From NCBI GenBank assembly GCA_951799425.1, contig OX637410.1, forward strand, positions 6,882,001-6,946,000: 64,000 nt of DNA. The letters are read 5' to 3'. The notes below the pieces were generated by a model, which ran no database searches, was not told where the DNA came from, and was given only the letters and a program-made list of their open reading frames with translations. Position numbers and translations under genes: made by a program. This document shows positions 10,440-22,032 of this stretch, in pieces. Origin of the DNA: Ilex aquifolium. Its lineage: Eukaryota; Streptophyta; Magnoliopsida; Aquifoliales; Aquifoliaceae. Position 1 is the stretch's first letter; the number at the start of each line of letters is the position of its first letter.

Positions 10440-12318
10440 GTGAACCACGAATGAGTGACCATGCCCAACTTTATTTACGAAATTGCAATGCGATTTGGGT
10501 TTTTTGAAATTTTTCAAAACAAATGACATGGAAATCTAAATTCAACAAACAAAATGAACACCCAACATATAAAGCGCAAATTGAAAAACAAAAGGCATTC
10601 CTATTCCTTCTTAATATCTAAAGTTTGAGCAATATTCCCCTATCCTACAAGTATAAAGCTATTCGATAAAAATTCTCAAACCCCAAACTAAGCAGACATG
10701 AGCTTCACCATAGCTTTAAATGCTATTCTAGAGTGTACACCTATACATTTATTTTCAAACTCGTGTGTGTGTGAAATGCACATGTAATTTAAGCATTTAC
10801 TCAACAGATTTCACATTCACTTAGCTATCCAAATTCAGCTTCGATGCAAAACTCGCCAATGATTTCTCTCAAAATTGAATACTTTATGATTATCCTGGCA
10901 TGCTCTCCATGTGTATATGTGAGATAGAATCTTGTGCACAAATCAAATGCTCACATATAATCCCAACATGATGTGCATGCATAACAAATGAAACGATCTT
11001 GGCATAATCTCATGAATGAATGTTACGACATTAGACAGCAAAACTAACGTTTCTTTTTCATTAAAGGTATGTTTTCCCCATACTTTCTTTATATCATTTA
11101 GGGCTTTTATGGGTTGTAATGAGGCCTTGGGCTGATATTTCAGGTAAGTGAAACTAATGGTAGAGGGAGACAAAAAGGGTTATTCTGAAGGCATGACCTT
11201 TATTATCAAAAAATCTATTTTTTTGTGGCATTTTCAACTTTACACCTTCACATCAAATTTTTGTCTCTTTCTTTTTTTCTTCTTTCCTTTTCTTTTCTTT
11301 TCAACCCCTATTTCTCTTTTTCTGGGGCTTTCTTTCTCTTTTTCATTCAAAATTTGAATTCGGCACCATTTATCCCTTTTTGGGTTTCCTCACCACATTT
11401 CTTTTCCTTTATGATCAATCACAGTCAGTTCTTGGAACAACCAAGGTGTGGTAAATTTTTATCATTTTGCACTGGCTTGGTCAATTGTGTGGCATGGAAA
11501 CGAATTTTCAAATAAGCCTCAATCACGGCACTAGGGACAATTTTTTTCCAAGAAAAGGTCTAAGGCTCAAAGATTTTCAAAGATAGCCTAAGATCATTTC
11601 TAGATAAGCATGGGAGGCATATTAGCATTTCAAGACAAAGTCAATCAACTATCCACATGCACTCTAAACAAAGCAAGCATAAAGAGATTATTGAATAGAT
11701 TTTGAATTTGAAAAATTGTTTCCTTGAATAAATGTAAGTTCCCTCCAACAAGGATCGACACTAAAGCTCAAATGGATACTTATTTCATCTCCACTATGCA
11801 TGTCAAGCTCTAAAATGTGAATCCAATCCGTAAATTTTCCAAAATTACACATTCATGGTGTACTATGGTTGAGTTCAAAAGAAAACACATATGTGATACT
11901 CAGGCATAGGATAGACTTCTATGATGTGCTCATATATTCAAAGTTCAAAGTAAAGATCTCACTATCATTAGACCCATAACACTCTGAATAGAGGAATATT
12001 GTTTAACATTCAAAAAAATTAGGTCAAATATGTGAATGGTGAATTTCAAAAAAATTTGGTGTATCATACAAATGGTGCACCTCACCCCCCAAATTGAACT
12101 ATGCATTGTCCTCAATGCAACAAAAAGATATGGAATGCAATCATCGACTTAAAAAGATAAGTAGGGTTAGAGAATACCTCGCAATGAGCTTTGACAAAAA
12201 CACCACAATTTGCACATTTGAAGAAAGAACACTATACACCGATGAAAGTGAGTAAACAAAATAACTAGCGAATTAAATGATCAAAGAAGCGATTGTACCC
12301 TAAAAACTACTTGAACAG
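10440..12318 (-). other. Family A noncoding tail downstream of integrase
   Basis: There is no convincing gene in these 1.9 kb. On the minus strand it contains, in order: a CAATTTGGGGGGTGAG PPT-like tract (about 12080-12095) next to a GAGGACAATG-like block, a pyrimidine/purine tract (11260-11350), and TTTCATGAGATTATGCCAA-like sequence (plus-strand 10999-11016). The same blocks recur in the same order at 50040-51530 and, more diverged, at 34600-35500 and 61200-62100. Confidence 0.7.
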
Positions 12319-13734
12319 TTATTCATCAACAAGTTCTGGGTAAACCAGATCCACCAACTCTTCCTCCACCATTTGAACCTCAAAACCCTTGAAGAATGGT
12401 TTAAGTCTTTGGCCATTGACCTTGAATGTTTTGCCATCTTTGGGGTTTGTTATTTCCATGACTCCGTTAGGGTAGGCCATCTTGACAAGATAGGGCTCAT
12501 CCCAACATGATCGGAGTTTCCCTTGGAAAATGGAGAGTCAATAATTATACAAGAGCACTTTTTGTCCGAGCTCAAATGTCTTTCTTACAACGGATTTTTC
12601 ATTGAAAATCTTTGCCCTTTCTTTGGAAATTTTTGAGCTCTCATATGCATCTCTACGAATTTTCTCCAATTCATTCAAATCCAACTTCCTATTTTCTTCG
12701 ACTATTCTCAAATTGAAGTTCAAGGTTTTAATGGCCCAATATGCCTTGTGCTCCATCTCTACCGGCAAGTGACAACCCTTGTCGTAGACTAGCCTATAGG
12801 GAGATATACCTAGGATAGTCTTGTAAGCGGTGCGGTAAGCCCAAAAGGCATCAGTCAACCTAAGTGACCAATCCTTTCGATTTGGGTTCACCGTTTTCTC
12901 TAGTATATTTTTGATCTCCCTATTGGCCAACTCGGCTTGGCCATTAGTCCTTAGGTGATAAGTGGTGGACACCTTGTGTGTTACACCATATTTATGCATT
13001 AAAGAGGCAAATGGTTTATTGCAAAAATGAGACCCACCGTCACTTATCATTGCACGAGGTACCCCAAACCTTGAAAAAATATTTTCTTTTAAAAACTTAA
13101 CCACAACACGATGGTCATTGGTCTTGGTTGGGATGCCCTCTACCCACTTGGACACATAGTCCACTGCCAGTAGGATATAGAGGTAGCCAAAGGACATAGG
13201 GAATGGAACCATGAAATCGATGCCCCAACAATCGAATATTTCAATGACTAGCACCGGGGAAAGGGGCACCATATTCCTACGGGTCACACTTCCCAACCTT
13301 TGACACCTATCACACTCTTTACAAAATGAAACACAGTCTTTAATTAAAGAAGGCCAATAAATACTTGATTGCAAAACCTTAGCCGAAGTTTTCTTAGAGG
13401 AGAAGTGGCCACCACATGCCTCAGAATGGCAGAAGGAAAGGACATTCTATTGTTCATTTTTCGGTACTCATCTCCTCATAACTTGATCTAGGCAATACTT
13501 GAACAGGTACGGGTTGTCGAAGTAGAAGTACTTCACATCCGCCATGAATCTTCGTTTGTCTTCCGGGCTCCAATGTGGTGGTATTTGTCCTGTGGCAAGA
13601 TAATTGAAAATGTCAGCGTACCACGGACAAATAAAATGAATAGAAAACAAATGCTCATCGGGAAAAAAATCAGGGATATGGATGTGCTCTTCGGCATCTT
13701 GGACGACAAGTCGTGACAAATGGTCCGCCACCAC
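12319..13734 (-). pseudogene. Family A (Athila-clade) integrase, broken
   Basis: The minus-strand reading starts after RNase H (VADHLSRLVVQDAEEH), passes the HHCC zinc-binding domain ([13 protein letters not shown] then CKECDRCQ), and has the catalytic core with D in [12 protein letters not shown] in MISDGGSHF and E in [13 protein letters not shown]-terminal domain ends VNGQRLKPFFKGFE and a stop at 12319-12321. In-frame stops occur near 13467, 13446 and 12535. The D,D,E residues are all present. Integrase joins cDNA to the chromosome. The gene follows RNase H directly, in the normal Ty3 order. Confidence 0.85.
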
Positions 13735-15433
13735 ATTATCAACTCATTTCTTGTCTTTAATGATCAAGTTGAATTCTTGAAGGAGGAGGATCCACCTAAT
13801 GAGTCTCGGTTTCACGTCCTACTTAGACAATAAATACTTCAAAGCAGAGTGATTAGTGTAGACTACAATAGGTGAACCAATGATATAAGACCTAAATTTG
13901 TCCAATGCAAACACTTCGGCTAGCAACTCTTTTTCGGTGGTAGTATAATTCATTTGTGCTTCATTTAGAGTCTTACTAGCATAGTATATTGCATATGGAC
14001 TTTTTTCCTCCCTTTGACCTAGCACAGTGCCGACCGCGTAATCACTCATGTTGCACATGAGCTCAAATGGTAGTTCCCATTTGGGTGGTCGCATGATTGG
14101 AGGTGAAGTGAGTATGCTTTTGAGTTTTTTAAAAGATGCCTCACAATCATCCGACCACACAAAGGGAACATCCTTTGCTAGCAAATTAGTCAAGGGTCTT
14201 GCCAATGCACTAAAATATTTTATGAATCTAAGATAAAAACTGGCATGGCCAAGAAACGACCTGATATCCTTGACGACCTTTGGAGTGAGGAGGTTGGAAA
14301 TTGCTTCCACCTTGGATTTTTCTACTTCAATCCCCTTTGTAGACATGATGTGCCCAAATACAATCCCTTAGGTCACCATGAAGTGGCACTTCTCCCAATT
14401 TAGCACCAAGTTCTTCTCTTCACATCTTTCTAGCACTCTCTCCAAATTTTCCAAGCAACCCTCAAATGAGTTCCCAAACTCAGAAAAGTCATCTATGAAC
14501 ACTTCCACAATTTTCTCCACCATATCGCTAAAAATTCCCATCATGCATCTCTGAAAAGTTCCTGGGGCATTGCACAATCCGAATGGCATTCGGCGATAGA
14601 CAAAGGTACTGAAAGGGCACGTGAAAATGGTCTTCTCTTGGTCCCCCAAAGCAATCTCTATTTGGTTGTAGCCGGAGTAGCCATCCAAGAAGCAATAAAA
14701 ATGATGTCCGGCTACTCTCTCCAACACTTGGTCAAGGAATGGCAAGGGGAATTGATCTTTTCTTGTACATGAGTTGAGTTTCCGATAGTCGATACAAACT
14801 CTCCAATCGGTAACCACCCTTTTCGGAATCAACTCATTCTCCTCATTTGCTACCACAGTGACTCTTGATTTCTTTGGTACTACTTGAGTGGGACTAACCC
14901 ATTTACTGTTGGCAATTGCAAAGATAATGCCCAATGCAAGTACTTTGAGTACTTCATCTCTCACCACATCCTTCATGATAGGATTTAGCCTCCTTTGTGG
15001 TTGTTGGGACGGTTTGAAGTCTTCCTCTAAATAGATTCGGTGAGTGCAAATGAGGGGGCTAATCCCCTTGATATCGACAATTGTCCAACTGATTGCTCCC
15101 TTATGCCTCCTCAACACTTGCAACAAATCCTCTTCTTGCTTTGGCTCCAAAGAAGTGCTTATCACCACCAGTAATTTATTGTGCTCCCCTAGAAATGCAT
15201 ACTTGAGTGTAGAAGGTAGTGGCTTCAACTCCAAGATTGGTGTTTGCATGGTTGATGGAATTTTTTTTTTCTATTGTGGTGGAAGTTTCTCAAATGTTGG
15301 GGCCCAATTTCCTACCCCTTGCACACTTTTCGGCTCCTTATCTTCAACAAACTCTTCCTCCTCCAACTTTGAAATGCAAAGTAGCTCCATATGGTCCTCC
15401 ACCAAGGTGTCAATCTGATTGACCTCATGCACT
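13735..15433 (-). pseudogene. Family A (Athila-clade) protease tail, reverse transcriptase and RNase H, broken
   Basis: The reading enters at 15433 in the linker after protease (VNQIDTLVEDH), then LELKPLPSTLKYAFLG, the RT motifs RRLNPIMKDVVRDEVLK, MPFGLCNAPGTFQRCM and FIDDFSEF, then RFIKYFSALARPLTNLL and an RNase H domain. Stops lie near 15290, 14367, 13816 and 13743. Two RNase H positions expected to be catalytic Asp read Asn (MCNMSDYAVG and VYTNHSAL), both explained by G-to-A change on the coding strand. A plus-strand family A LTR begins at 15434, so gag and most of protease are separated or lost. These domains would copy element RNA and remove the template. Confidence 0.88.
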
Positions 15434-17077
15434 TGATTAGCACAACACTTTGCATATTTTAGGTGCTAATCATCCTATTTTCAATTGCTTTTGAGGGTTA
15501 AATGATTGGAGTTGTATTATTAGAGTTCTTAACGAAGATTTTTGGTGTTTATAGAAAAAGGCGCTAAATGAGGCTTCTTAAAGCCTTCCCAAATAAGTTG
15601 AGGTGAGTGAGGATGAAAGAGTGGCTAAAGAATGGCTCAGGAGTGAAGAAATCAGAAAAATCAGACAAAGCAGCAGAAGCGTACCGGTACGGTTTGGCCA
15701 CTGGAACATAGCGTACCAGTACGCAGTACCGGTACGGTACTGCCTCTGGAGTTCGGGGTACTGGTACGGTCTGCTATCCATGCCCCAAATCTCTGCAACT
15801 CAGGTCCGCCATTTTTTAGGGACCCACCAATCACTCTCCCACTTGTCTCTGACTCCTCCATCACATTGTGCTCCCTCCATTTGACTTTTGGAAGCATGAA
15901 TGATAAATGACGAGAGATAAGAAGAATGGAGTTAGGTGTGCAGGCTAGCTCTGCACCACCCTGTCCAGCCCATCCCTCTTGACAACCTATGGATTGAGAT
16001 CACATCACTCAGTTGGGAGAGGACACTATGGACATTTTGGGGGGAAAGAGGACTCCATTCATTGGGGATTCAGCATGGGATACACTACACAGATATAGAG
16101 AGAGAGAGTCTGGGTAGAAGATGATGAATAGTGTTCTAGAGAAATAAAATTGAGATTTTTACATTTTCTTCATTACATTGTCTTGTAATCTCCTGTAAGA
16201 ATTTTTAGAGCTTCATTTAATGTCATTAATGCTAGTTCCTACAAGTTCATTGCAAGTTTAATTCTCTTTTAAAGCTTTCACCATCAATGCATCAAAGTTC
16301 TTCTTTTTCTTACTTTTAAAATGGGTATTCATTGCTTTCATTTATAGCTTATGTTTGCATGCATTTAGTTACTAAAGAACTTCATTCCTTTGCAATTCAT
16401 TCTCATTACATTGTTAATTTCATCCCAAGCATGAGTAGCTAAAATCCTTTAGTTGGCAAAACCAAGGGGAACCTCCACTTAGGTATGCCATTTCAACTCA
16501 TTCTCCTCCCTTATTTCAGAGTTCAATGGTTCGGTTTGACTGGGTTGAGGGTGGATAAATTGGTGAGTCTTTGATATCCCGTAGGCCTAGTCATGGTTTA
16601 TGCTTAGATACTCACCCATCTTATCCCTAGCTTCCCACGAATCAATCCTTCATTTATGCTCTATTGGAGGAGGGATTCGAGTTGAGATGGTATTCCTATT
16701 GGAGTGACCTCTTGGATTTGCCAACGTTTGTTTCTCATTTCATTTTCACCAAAGCACACTTCACCAAACAACTTTCAACAACAAAATATTTTACACTTTC
16801 TTTCACCCAAAATCACCTTCCCCTTGGTTTACATCCTTCCCCGTGGAAACGACCTTGGAGTACCTCCAAGTAAAACACGACCCACAAAAGTCTCCTTGCG
16901 CTTGGGGAGCATTTTTGTTCATACACATAACACATTTCCACCATCTCATTTTCCTATCTCCTTGCCCTTTCTTTTGACACTACTCAAAGGGAGAGTGACA
17001 CTCCCCTCCATCCATATACAATACATTTTGAGGGATGATATTTAGGGTTTAGGGATAATAAGGAAAAACACCAAGCA
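15434..17077 (+). mobile_element. Family A-type 5' LTR
   Basis: The LTR starts TGATTAGCACAACACTTTGC directly at the break in the minus-strand pol, and ends CACCAAGCA at 17077, 4 bp before a tRNA-Asp primer site. At about 1644 bp it shares blocks with the LTR at 44958 (GTTTGACTGGGTTGAG, GATATCCCGTAGGCCT). The preceding 5 bp are GCACT; no matching 3' copy is found because the element is truncated at 20337. Confidence 0.88.
15681..15767. promoter_or_regulatory. GTACCGGTAC palindrome cluster in the family A LTR
   Basis: Copies lie at 15681-15690, 15713-15722 (GTACCAGTAC), 15726-15735 and 15758-15767 (GTACTGGTAC). The middle two are 13 bp apart. The linker CCTCTGGAGTTCGGGG matches the one at 45432-45449 and 52253-52269. 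Confidence 0.65.
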
Positions 17078-17081
17078 TTTT

Positions 17082-17099
17082 TGGCGCCGTTACCGGGGA
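17082..17099 (+). promoter_or_regulatory. Primer-binding site (tRNA-Asp type)
   Basis: TGGCGCCGTTACCGGGGA matches the complement of the plant tRNA-Asp 3' end at 17 of 18 positions (A for G at the eleventh base). It lies 4 bp downstream of the LTR end. Confidence 0.9.
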
Positions 17100-17234
17100 A
17101 GGCAAGTGTCAAACCAAGAAGGTGATTTCAGGACGACAGAGGTAGGTCCCGTGATCTTCATCACAGGCTAAGGTACGTTGTCCCGTGTATATATTCTTGT
17201 TTGTGTATAATTTCATTTGTAGATATTTTGTTGC

Positions 17235-19490
17235 ATGTGGGGAAGGGACGACCAAAATCGGTTAGTTAGGCAACCCCTTGGCCCCAACATGAATCTTGAC
17301 CAAGACCCACCCGAGGATGCTGGTGATAATTTTGAAAATGTGGATGCCAACCCGAACATGCAAAGGGGTGGGGGAGGACCAGAACCTAGAATACCCAATC
17401 CACGAATGCATTTCCCCCCTCCTAAAAATGAAGGAAACAATATCCAAATTGATCCTCTGACGAGGTCAATGCGGGAATTCATTCAACCAACCCGTACCAC
17501 CACACCTTCATGCATTCACCTTCTGGTCCAGGCTTATCTCTTCATAGTTAAACCAGGGATGTTAAAATTACTTCCTACTTTCCACGGAATTGAGAATGAG
17601 AACCCCTATTCTCATATAAGAGATTTTGAGGAAATAGTTGCAACCTTTCTCCCCAATCACAATATGGAAGAGATAGCAAGAATGAAATTGTTCCCCTTTT
17701 CCCTGAGTGATAAGGCAAAAACGTGGCTTCATTCCTTGAGACCCCGGACTGTGACATCTTGGGGCCAAATGATTTCCGTGTTTTTGAAAAAGTTTTTTCC
17801 GGTGCATAAAACCACCACCCTAAAGAAACAAATTCAAAACTTTTCTGAGCTGCTCAATGAAAAATTCTATCACTGCTGGGAACGATATAAGGATTTGCTA
17901 CAGTCCATTCCACACCATGGCTTTGAACCATGGCAAATGGTGAGTTTCTTCTATGAAGGAATCACACCAGGCCATCGACAGTTCATTGATATGGTGTGCA
18001 ATTGGGAGTTTTTGAGCAAAGACCCCGATGAGGCCTTAGATTATTTTGATGCATTGGCAGAAAATGCACAGTCATGGGACATTACGAATCCCACCGATGT
18101 ACCAAGGTCTTCTCCTCAAGGGAGCAGTCAAACTCATAGGGGAGGGATTTATGACTTGAGTGACCGGGAGGACTTACTTTCAAAAATTGCCAAATTATCT
18201 AGGAAGGTTGAGAGTCTTGAGGTCAATAGGAGGCGTGAGGTGTCACAAGTGTCAAAGGCCGAAGAGTTTTGCTCAATATGTGAGAATGTGGAGCATTCCA
18301 CATCGGAGTGCCCCAACATTCCGGCGCTTAAGGAAGCATATCACGAGCAAGTCCATGCATTTAACCAAACAAGGCAATCATTCTCCCCTCACTCAAACAC
18401 GTATAATCCGGGTTGGAGTAATCACCCTAATTTTAGTTGGAGAAATGAGAATCCCACTCCTCATGGTTCAAATGCACATACACCTCCCGTGCCTCCTAAG
18501 CAAGCTCAATACCAAAATCAATACCAAGGGCAAGGGCAAATGTCTAGCTCTCAATACCCCCGGACTAATCCGCAAGGGTATTCGACAAACCCGCCACCAC
18601 AAAATTTTTCTCCAAGTCCACCTTCACAAAGTTTTTCTCAAGGACCGTCCAATCCATCCACATACCAACCTCCTCACAAAAAGAATTTGGAGGATATGTT
18701 CCATTCCTTCATTCAAAGCCAAACCACCATCAATAACCAAAATGCCACAGCCATCAATGATATAAGAGCCCAACTCACAAAGTTGACAAATTCCATAGGG
18801 GCATCTCAACAAGAAAAGTGGAAGTTCCCCGCTCAACCACAAGAGAACCCTAGGGGTCAACACGTTGTTGAGTCATCAAAGCATTTGAGAGAGAGTTTCG
18901 AGCAACTCAAAGGTGTCACCACCCTCCGTAGTGGCAAAGAAATTGACAAAACCATTTTGCCAACAGTCTCACCCAAGACCACATTGCCAAAAGGAAAAAG
19001 TATATTGGGTGACGCTGACAAGGGTGAGAAAGAAATAGAGGGTGTTGAGAAAGAAAAATTAATTGATGATTGTGTGTTTATTCCTCCCATGCTTGCCCCT
19101 TTCCCGAGTCGTTTGAAGCCACCTGTCAAGGTGGCTAATTACGCTGATATCTTGGAAATGTTTAAGCAGGTGAGGATTAACATTCCACTCGTCGACGCCA
19201 TCAAGCAAATCCCATCTTGTGCTAAATTTTTTAAGGATCTATGCACAGTGAAAAGGAGATTGAATATCCACAAGAAGGCATTCCTCACAGAACAAGTGAG
19301 CTCAATATTGAGGACCAACACTCCTCCCAAATTCAAAGACCTCGGTTGTCCAACCATAGCCATCACCATTGGAAATTGTCGAGTGGAGCAAGCACTCCTC
19401 GATTTGGGGGCAAGTGTGAATCTTCTTCCCTACTCGGTGTATCAACAACTTCAGCTTGAGGAGTTGAAGCCCACCTCAATCACGCTTTAA
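17235..19490 (+). CDS. Family A gag-protease polyprotein, 751 codons
   Basis: This is the longest intact frame in the window. Residues about 85-270 form an Athila-type gag domain (MLKLLPTFHGIENENPYSHI, MKLFPFSLSDKAKTWLHSL, then FFPVHKTTTLKKQIQNF and GFEPWQMVSFFYEG). A CCHC knuckle follows at about 346-359 (CSICENVEHSTSEC). Residues 400-480 are rich in Pro, Gln and Ser, followed by a helical stretch (HKKNLEDMFHSFIQSQ) and, at about 715-735, the protease site LLDLGASVNLLPYSVY; D-L-G-A-S is usual for this clade. The TAA at 19488 replaces what is normally a Gln codon (CAA), so the polyprotein is cut inside protease. The start is the first ATG about 135 bp after the PBS. Gag would form the particle and recruit RNA. 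Confidence 0.88.
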   Translation: MWGRDDQNRLVRQPLGPNMNLDQDPPEDAGDNFENVDANPNMQRGGGGPEPRIPNPRMHFPPPKNEGNNIQIDPLTRSMREFIQPTRTTTPSCIHLLVQAYLFIVKPGMLKLLPTFHGIENENPYSHIRDFEEIVATFLPNHNMEEIARMKLFPFSLSDKAKTWLHSLRPRTVTSWGQMISVFLKKFFPVHKTTTLKKQIQNFSELLNEKFYHCWERYKDLLQSIPHHGFEPWQMVSFFYEGITPGHRQFIDMVCNWEFLSKDPDEALDYFDALAENAQSWDITNPTDVPRSSPQGSSQTHRGGIYDLSDREDLLSKIAKLSRKVESLEVNRRREVSQVSKAEEFCSICENVEHSTSECPNIPALKEAYHEQVHAFNQTRQSFSPHSNTYNPGWSNHPNFSWRNENPTPHGSNAHTPPVPPKQAQYQNQYQGQGQMSSSQYPRTNPQGYSTNPPPQNFSPSPPSQSFSQGPSNPSTYQPPHKKNLEDMFHSFIQSQTTINNQNATAINDIRAQLTKLTNSIGASQQEKWKFPAQPQENPRGQHVVESSKHLRESFEQLKGVTTLRSGKEIDKTILPTVSPKTTLPKGKSILGDADKGEKEIEGVEKEKLIDDCVFIPPMLAPFPSRLKPPVKVANYADILEMFKQVRINIPLVDAIKQIPSCAKFFKDLCTVKRRLNIHKKAFLTEQVSSILRTNTPPKFKDLGCPTIAITIGNCRVEQALLDLGASVNLLPYSVYQQLQLEELKPTSITL

Positions 19491-20337
19491 TTGGAGGATC
19501 ATAGTATCCGTACACCAAGGGGAGTAGTTGAGGATGTCTTAGTTCAAATTGATAAATTTTACTTCCCTGTCGATTTCATTGTGCTTGATACACACCCTGT
19601 TGCAAACCTATGCTCCTAAATTCCCGTAATACTTGGAAGACCCTTCCTTGCTACATCTAATGCCGTGATAAATTGTAGAAACGGTCTAATGAAGTTGGCA
19701 TTTGGGAATATGACAATGGACCTCAATGTATTCAACTTGGCAAAGCAACCGGGTGATGATGAGGAAGTAAGTGAGGTTAATAGAATCGACACTTTGGTTG
19801 AGGAACAGTTGGAGTTGGAGGGGATGTTGAAGTTTAAGGAATAAGGAATTGTGGATCTTGAGAATTATGATGAGCAAGAGGAGGTAGAAGATTTGAAAGG
19901 GATGGAAAGGTGGATCCCTACATTCGAGGAGTTACCCCATCGAGAAAAGAAAATTTTTCCGTCGGATGAACAAAAGCCCAACTTGGAGTTGAAGCCCTTG
20001 CCCTCCTATTTGAAGTATGCCTATCTTGGGGAAGGTGAAACATTTTCGGTGGTCATTAGCTCTACATTGAACATGGAACAAGAAAAAAAACTCTTGGAGG
20101 TATTGAGAAAGCATAAAGGAGCAATTGGGTGGACCATTGCAGATATCAAGGGGATAAGCCCTCTCATTTGCACCCACCGCATATATCTTGAGGAGGATTC
20201 CAAACCTTCCCGAAAACCACAAAGACGGTTGAATCCCATCATGAAGGAGGTGGTGAGGGATGAGGTTCTGAAACTACTTGATGTGGGGATCATTTTTCCA
20301 ATTGCCGATAGTAAGTGGGTTAGCCCTACGCAAGTAG
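19491..20337 (+). pseudogene. Family A protease end and N-terminal reverse transcriptase, truncated
   Basis: Reading continues in the gag-PR frame after the stop: VIVLD-type strand, then IPVILGRPFLATSNAVINC (protease C-terminal signature), VNRIDTLVEEQ, and LELKPLPSYLKYAYLG, the linker leading into RT (KGISPLICTHRIYLEED, RRLNPIMKEVVRDEVLKLL, DSKWVSPTQV). Stops at about 19617 and 19842 also look like point changes. At 20338 the sequence switches without warning to minus-strand copia sequence, so the RT catalytic core, RNase H, integrase and 3' LTR are missing. Confidence 0.85.
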
Positions 20338-22018
20338 GCTTCTTTAAGTGCTTATCCTTGCCAGTGTTAGCCTTTTTAGGGCTTGTGCTTGCTTGTAGAG
20401 GTGGAGGGTTGGGATTACTCTTTACTAACACGGTCTTAGAAGTAGTGGTGGTGGTATTCTCATTAGCATAACCTAAACCTCTCTTGTGCCCCACACTCTT
20501 CCCTATAGCCAACATTTGTTTCATGTTTTTCAGTGCTTTGGGAAAGTTTTTTTTTTAGAGCTCTTGCGATTTGTGAATGTTTTTTATCAAGTTTGATAAG
20601 TTTAAACTCAAGACCTTTCTTGGACTCTAGAAGCCCTTTATGTTCTCTCTCAAGGAAGCTTACCATGTCATGGAGGGGTTTCTTTTCCTCCTCAAGCCCA
20701 CAAATGTGAGCTTTGGACTTAAACAAGTCCACATGAAGTACTTTCTTATCATCTTCACTCATAGAGACTTTAACCTCTAAGTCATCTATATCCGTAGTGG
20801 GACTCAACTCAACTTCCCTTTCTTCTTCTTCAGAAGTTTCTCATGGTGGGAGTGGGAATTAACCTACGAAAGCTGTGAGATTCTCTTCATCACTATGAGA
20901 AGAGGAATCATCACTCGTTGTGGACTCACATTCACTGTCAATCTCACTCACTTTAGCCTTCAAGGCCTTCCTCATATCCTTGGGCATGTCCTTCTTCTTA
21001 GCACTTGGACATTCAACCACTACATGTCCAAACATATGACATTTATAGCATTGGATGCATGCCCCTTTATTTTCAACCTTGTGTCAAGTTTTACCCCCCA
21101 CTTTCTTTTCCCTTCCTAAGGAGACTTAGGTCTACTTGGATTCCCTTTGGACCTTTATTTTTTGAATTTTCGTGCAAGACAGGCTATGTCCTCTTCTCCT
21201 AACCTGGGTGACTCAGATTTACCCCTTTCAATTTTTAAATTTAAAGCTACACCTTTCACTTTCCTGTGTGGAAGAAGGTTCAGCTCAAAAGTCAAAATTG
21301 ACCCAACTAGGTCTTCGACTGATACCGAGGTCATATTGACACTCGTCTCTAATGAGGTCAACTTAGCATGAAATCTCTCCAGTAGAGATCTCATGATTTT
21401 TCACTTCATGGCAATATCATCGATTTTGGTACCTATACAAAGGAAGAATTAACAATATCACACAGTTTAGCATAAAAGTCACTAAATGTTTCTTCCTATA
21501 GCATCCTCAAAGTCTCAAACTCAGAGGTATACCTTTGGAGATGAGACGTCTTGACCATTCTAGTTCTTTCGTGTGAAACCACAAGAATATCCGATGTGTC
21601 TTGTAATTTGCGATTCTCTAACACTCATTTGGTGTCATGGCATTGAATATTGTATTCAAGCCTTTCAAGTTCCACCGCACCGGTTCTATCTCGATTATTG
21701 ACCAACTATTGGGGATTTCAATTCAACCACTACTTCGCCACATTCGACTTGTGTGTTGGTGGTGGGAGGGCTCCAACCTTCTTACACGGTCAACCAAACT
21801 ATATCATTTACAGATTTTAGAAATGCTCTCATTTGAGCTTTCTAATACGTAAAGTTAGAACAATCGAATAGAGGTGGTCGTGCAATTGACTCGCCTTCAT
21901 TTGAGACTACATTTAAGACTTACTAGTAGTAATGATTGACTTAAGAGGGCTAAACACTAGGTGTGTAAGTAAAAAAAGAAATGCCTACAAGTGTCTATGT
22001 GCATCTCAGGGCAACCAC
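20338..22018 (-). pseudogene. Ty1/copia gag and start of pol, broken
   Basis: The minus strand reads a copia-type gag domain (ERFHAKLTSLETSVNMTSV, VEDLVGSILTFELNL, then GEEDIACLARKFKK) and a CCHC knuckle CYKCHMFGHVVVEC (plus strand about 21014-21055). A coiled-coil-like Glu/Lys-rich region follows (FLEREHKGLLESKKGLEFKL), then LAIGKSVGHKRGLGYANE, a signature preceding copia protease and integrase. There are frameshifts and stops between the pieces. It starts next to a Met-tRNA-like primer site at 22019 and ends at 20338, fused to the plus-strand A element. Lineage within copia is uncertain; the long linker suggests a Sirevirus or a relative. Confidence 0.75.
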
Positions 22019-22030
22019 GCTCAGATACTA
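22019..22030 (-). promoter_or_regulatory. Probable copia primer-binding site
   Basis: The minus strand reads TAGTATCTGAGC, 10 of 12 matches to the initiator Met-tRNA complement TGGTATCAGAGC. It lies 2 bp from the proposed LTR edge TGTTGTTCCGGG at 22033 and upstream of copia gag. Confidence 0.55.
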
Positions 22031-22032
22031 AT

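Noticed and set aside
11148..11515. Phe-rich plus-strand frames
   Set aside because: Same reason: a pyrimidine tract in the noncoding tail of the minus A element.
18160..18765. 201-codon plus-strand frame
   Set aside because: It is a shadow of the intact gag-protease frame (17235-19490) in another phase.
20463..20807. Coiled-coil-like 114-codon frame considered as a host gene
   Set aside because: It continues from a copia zinc knuckle and gag domain on the same strand and belongs to that element.
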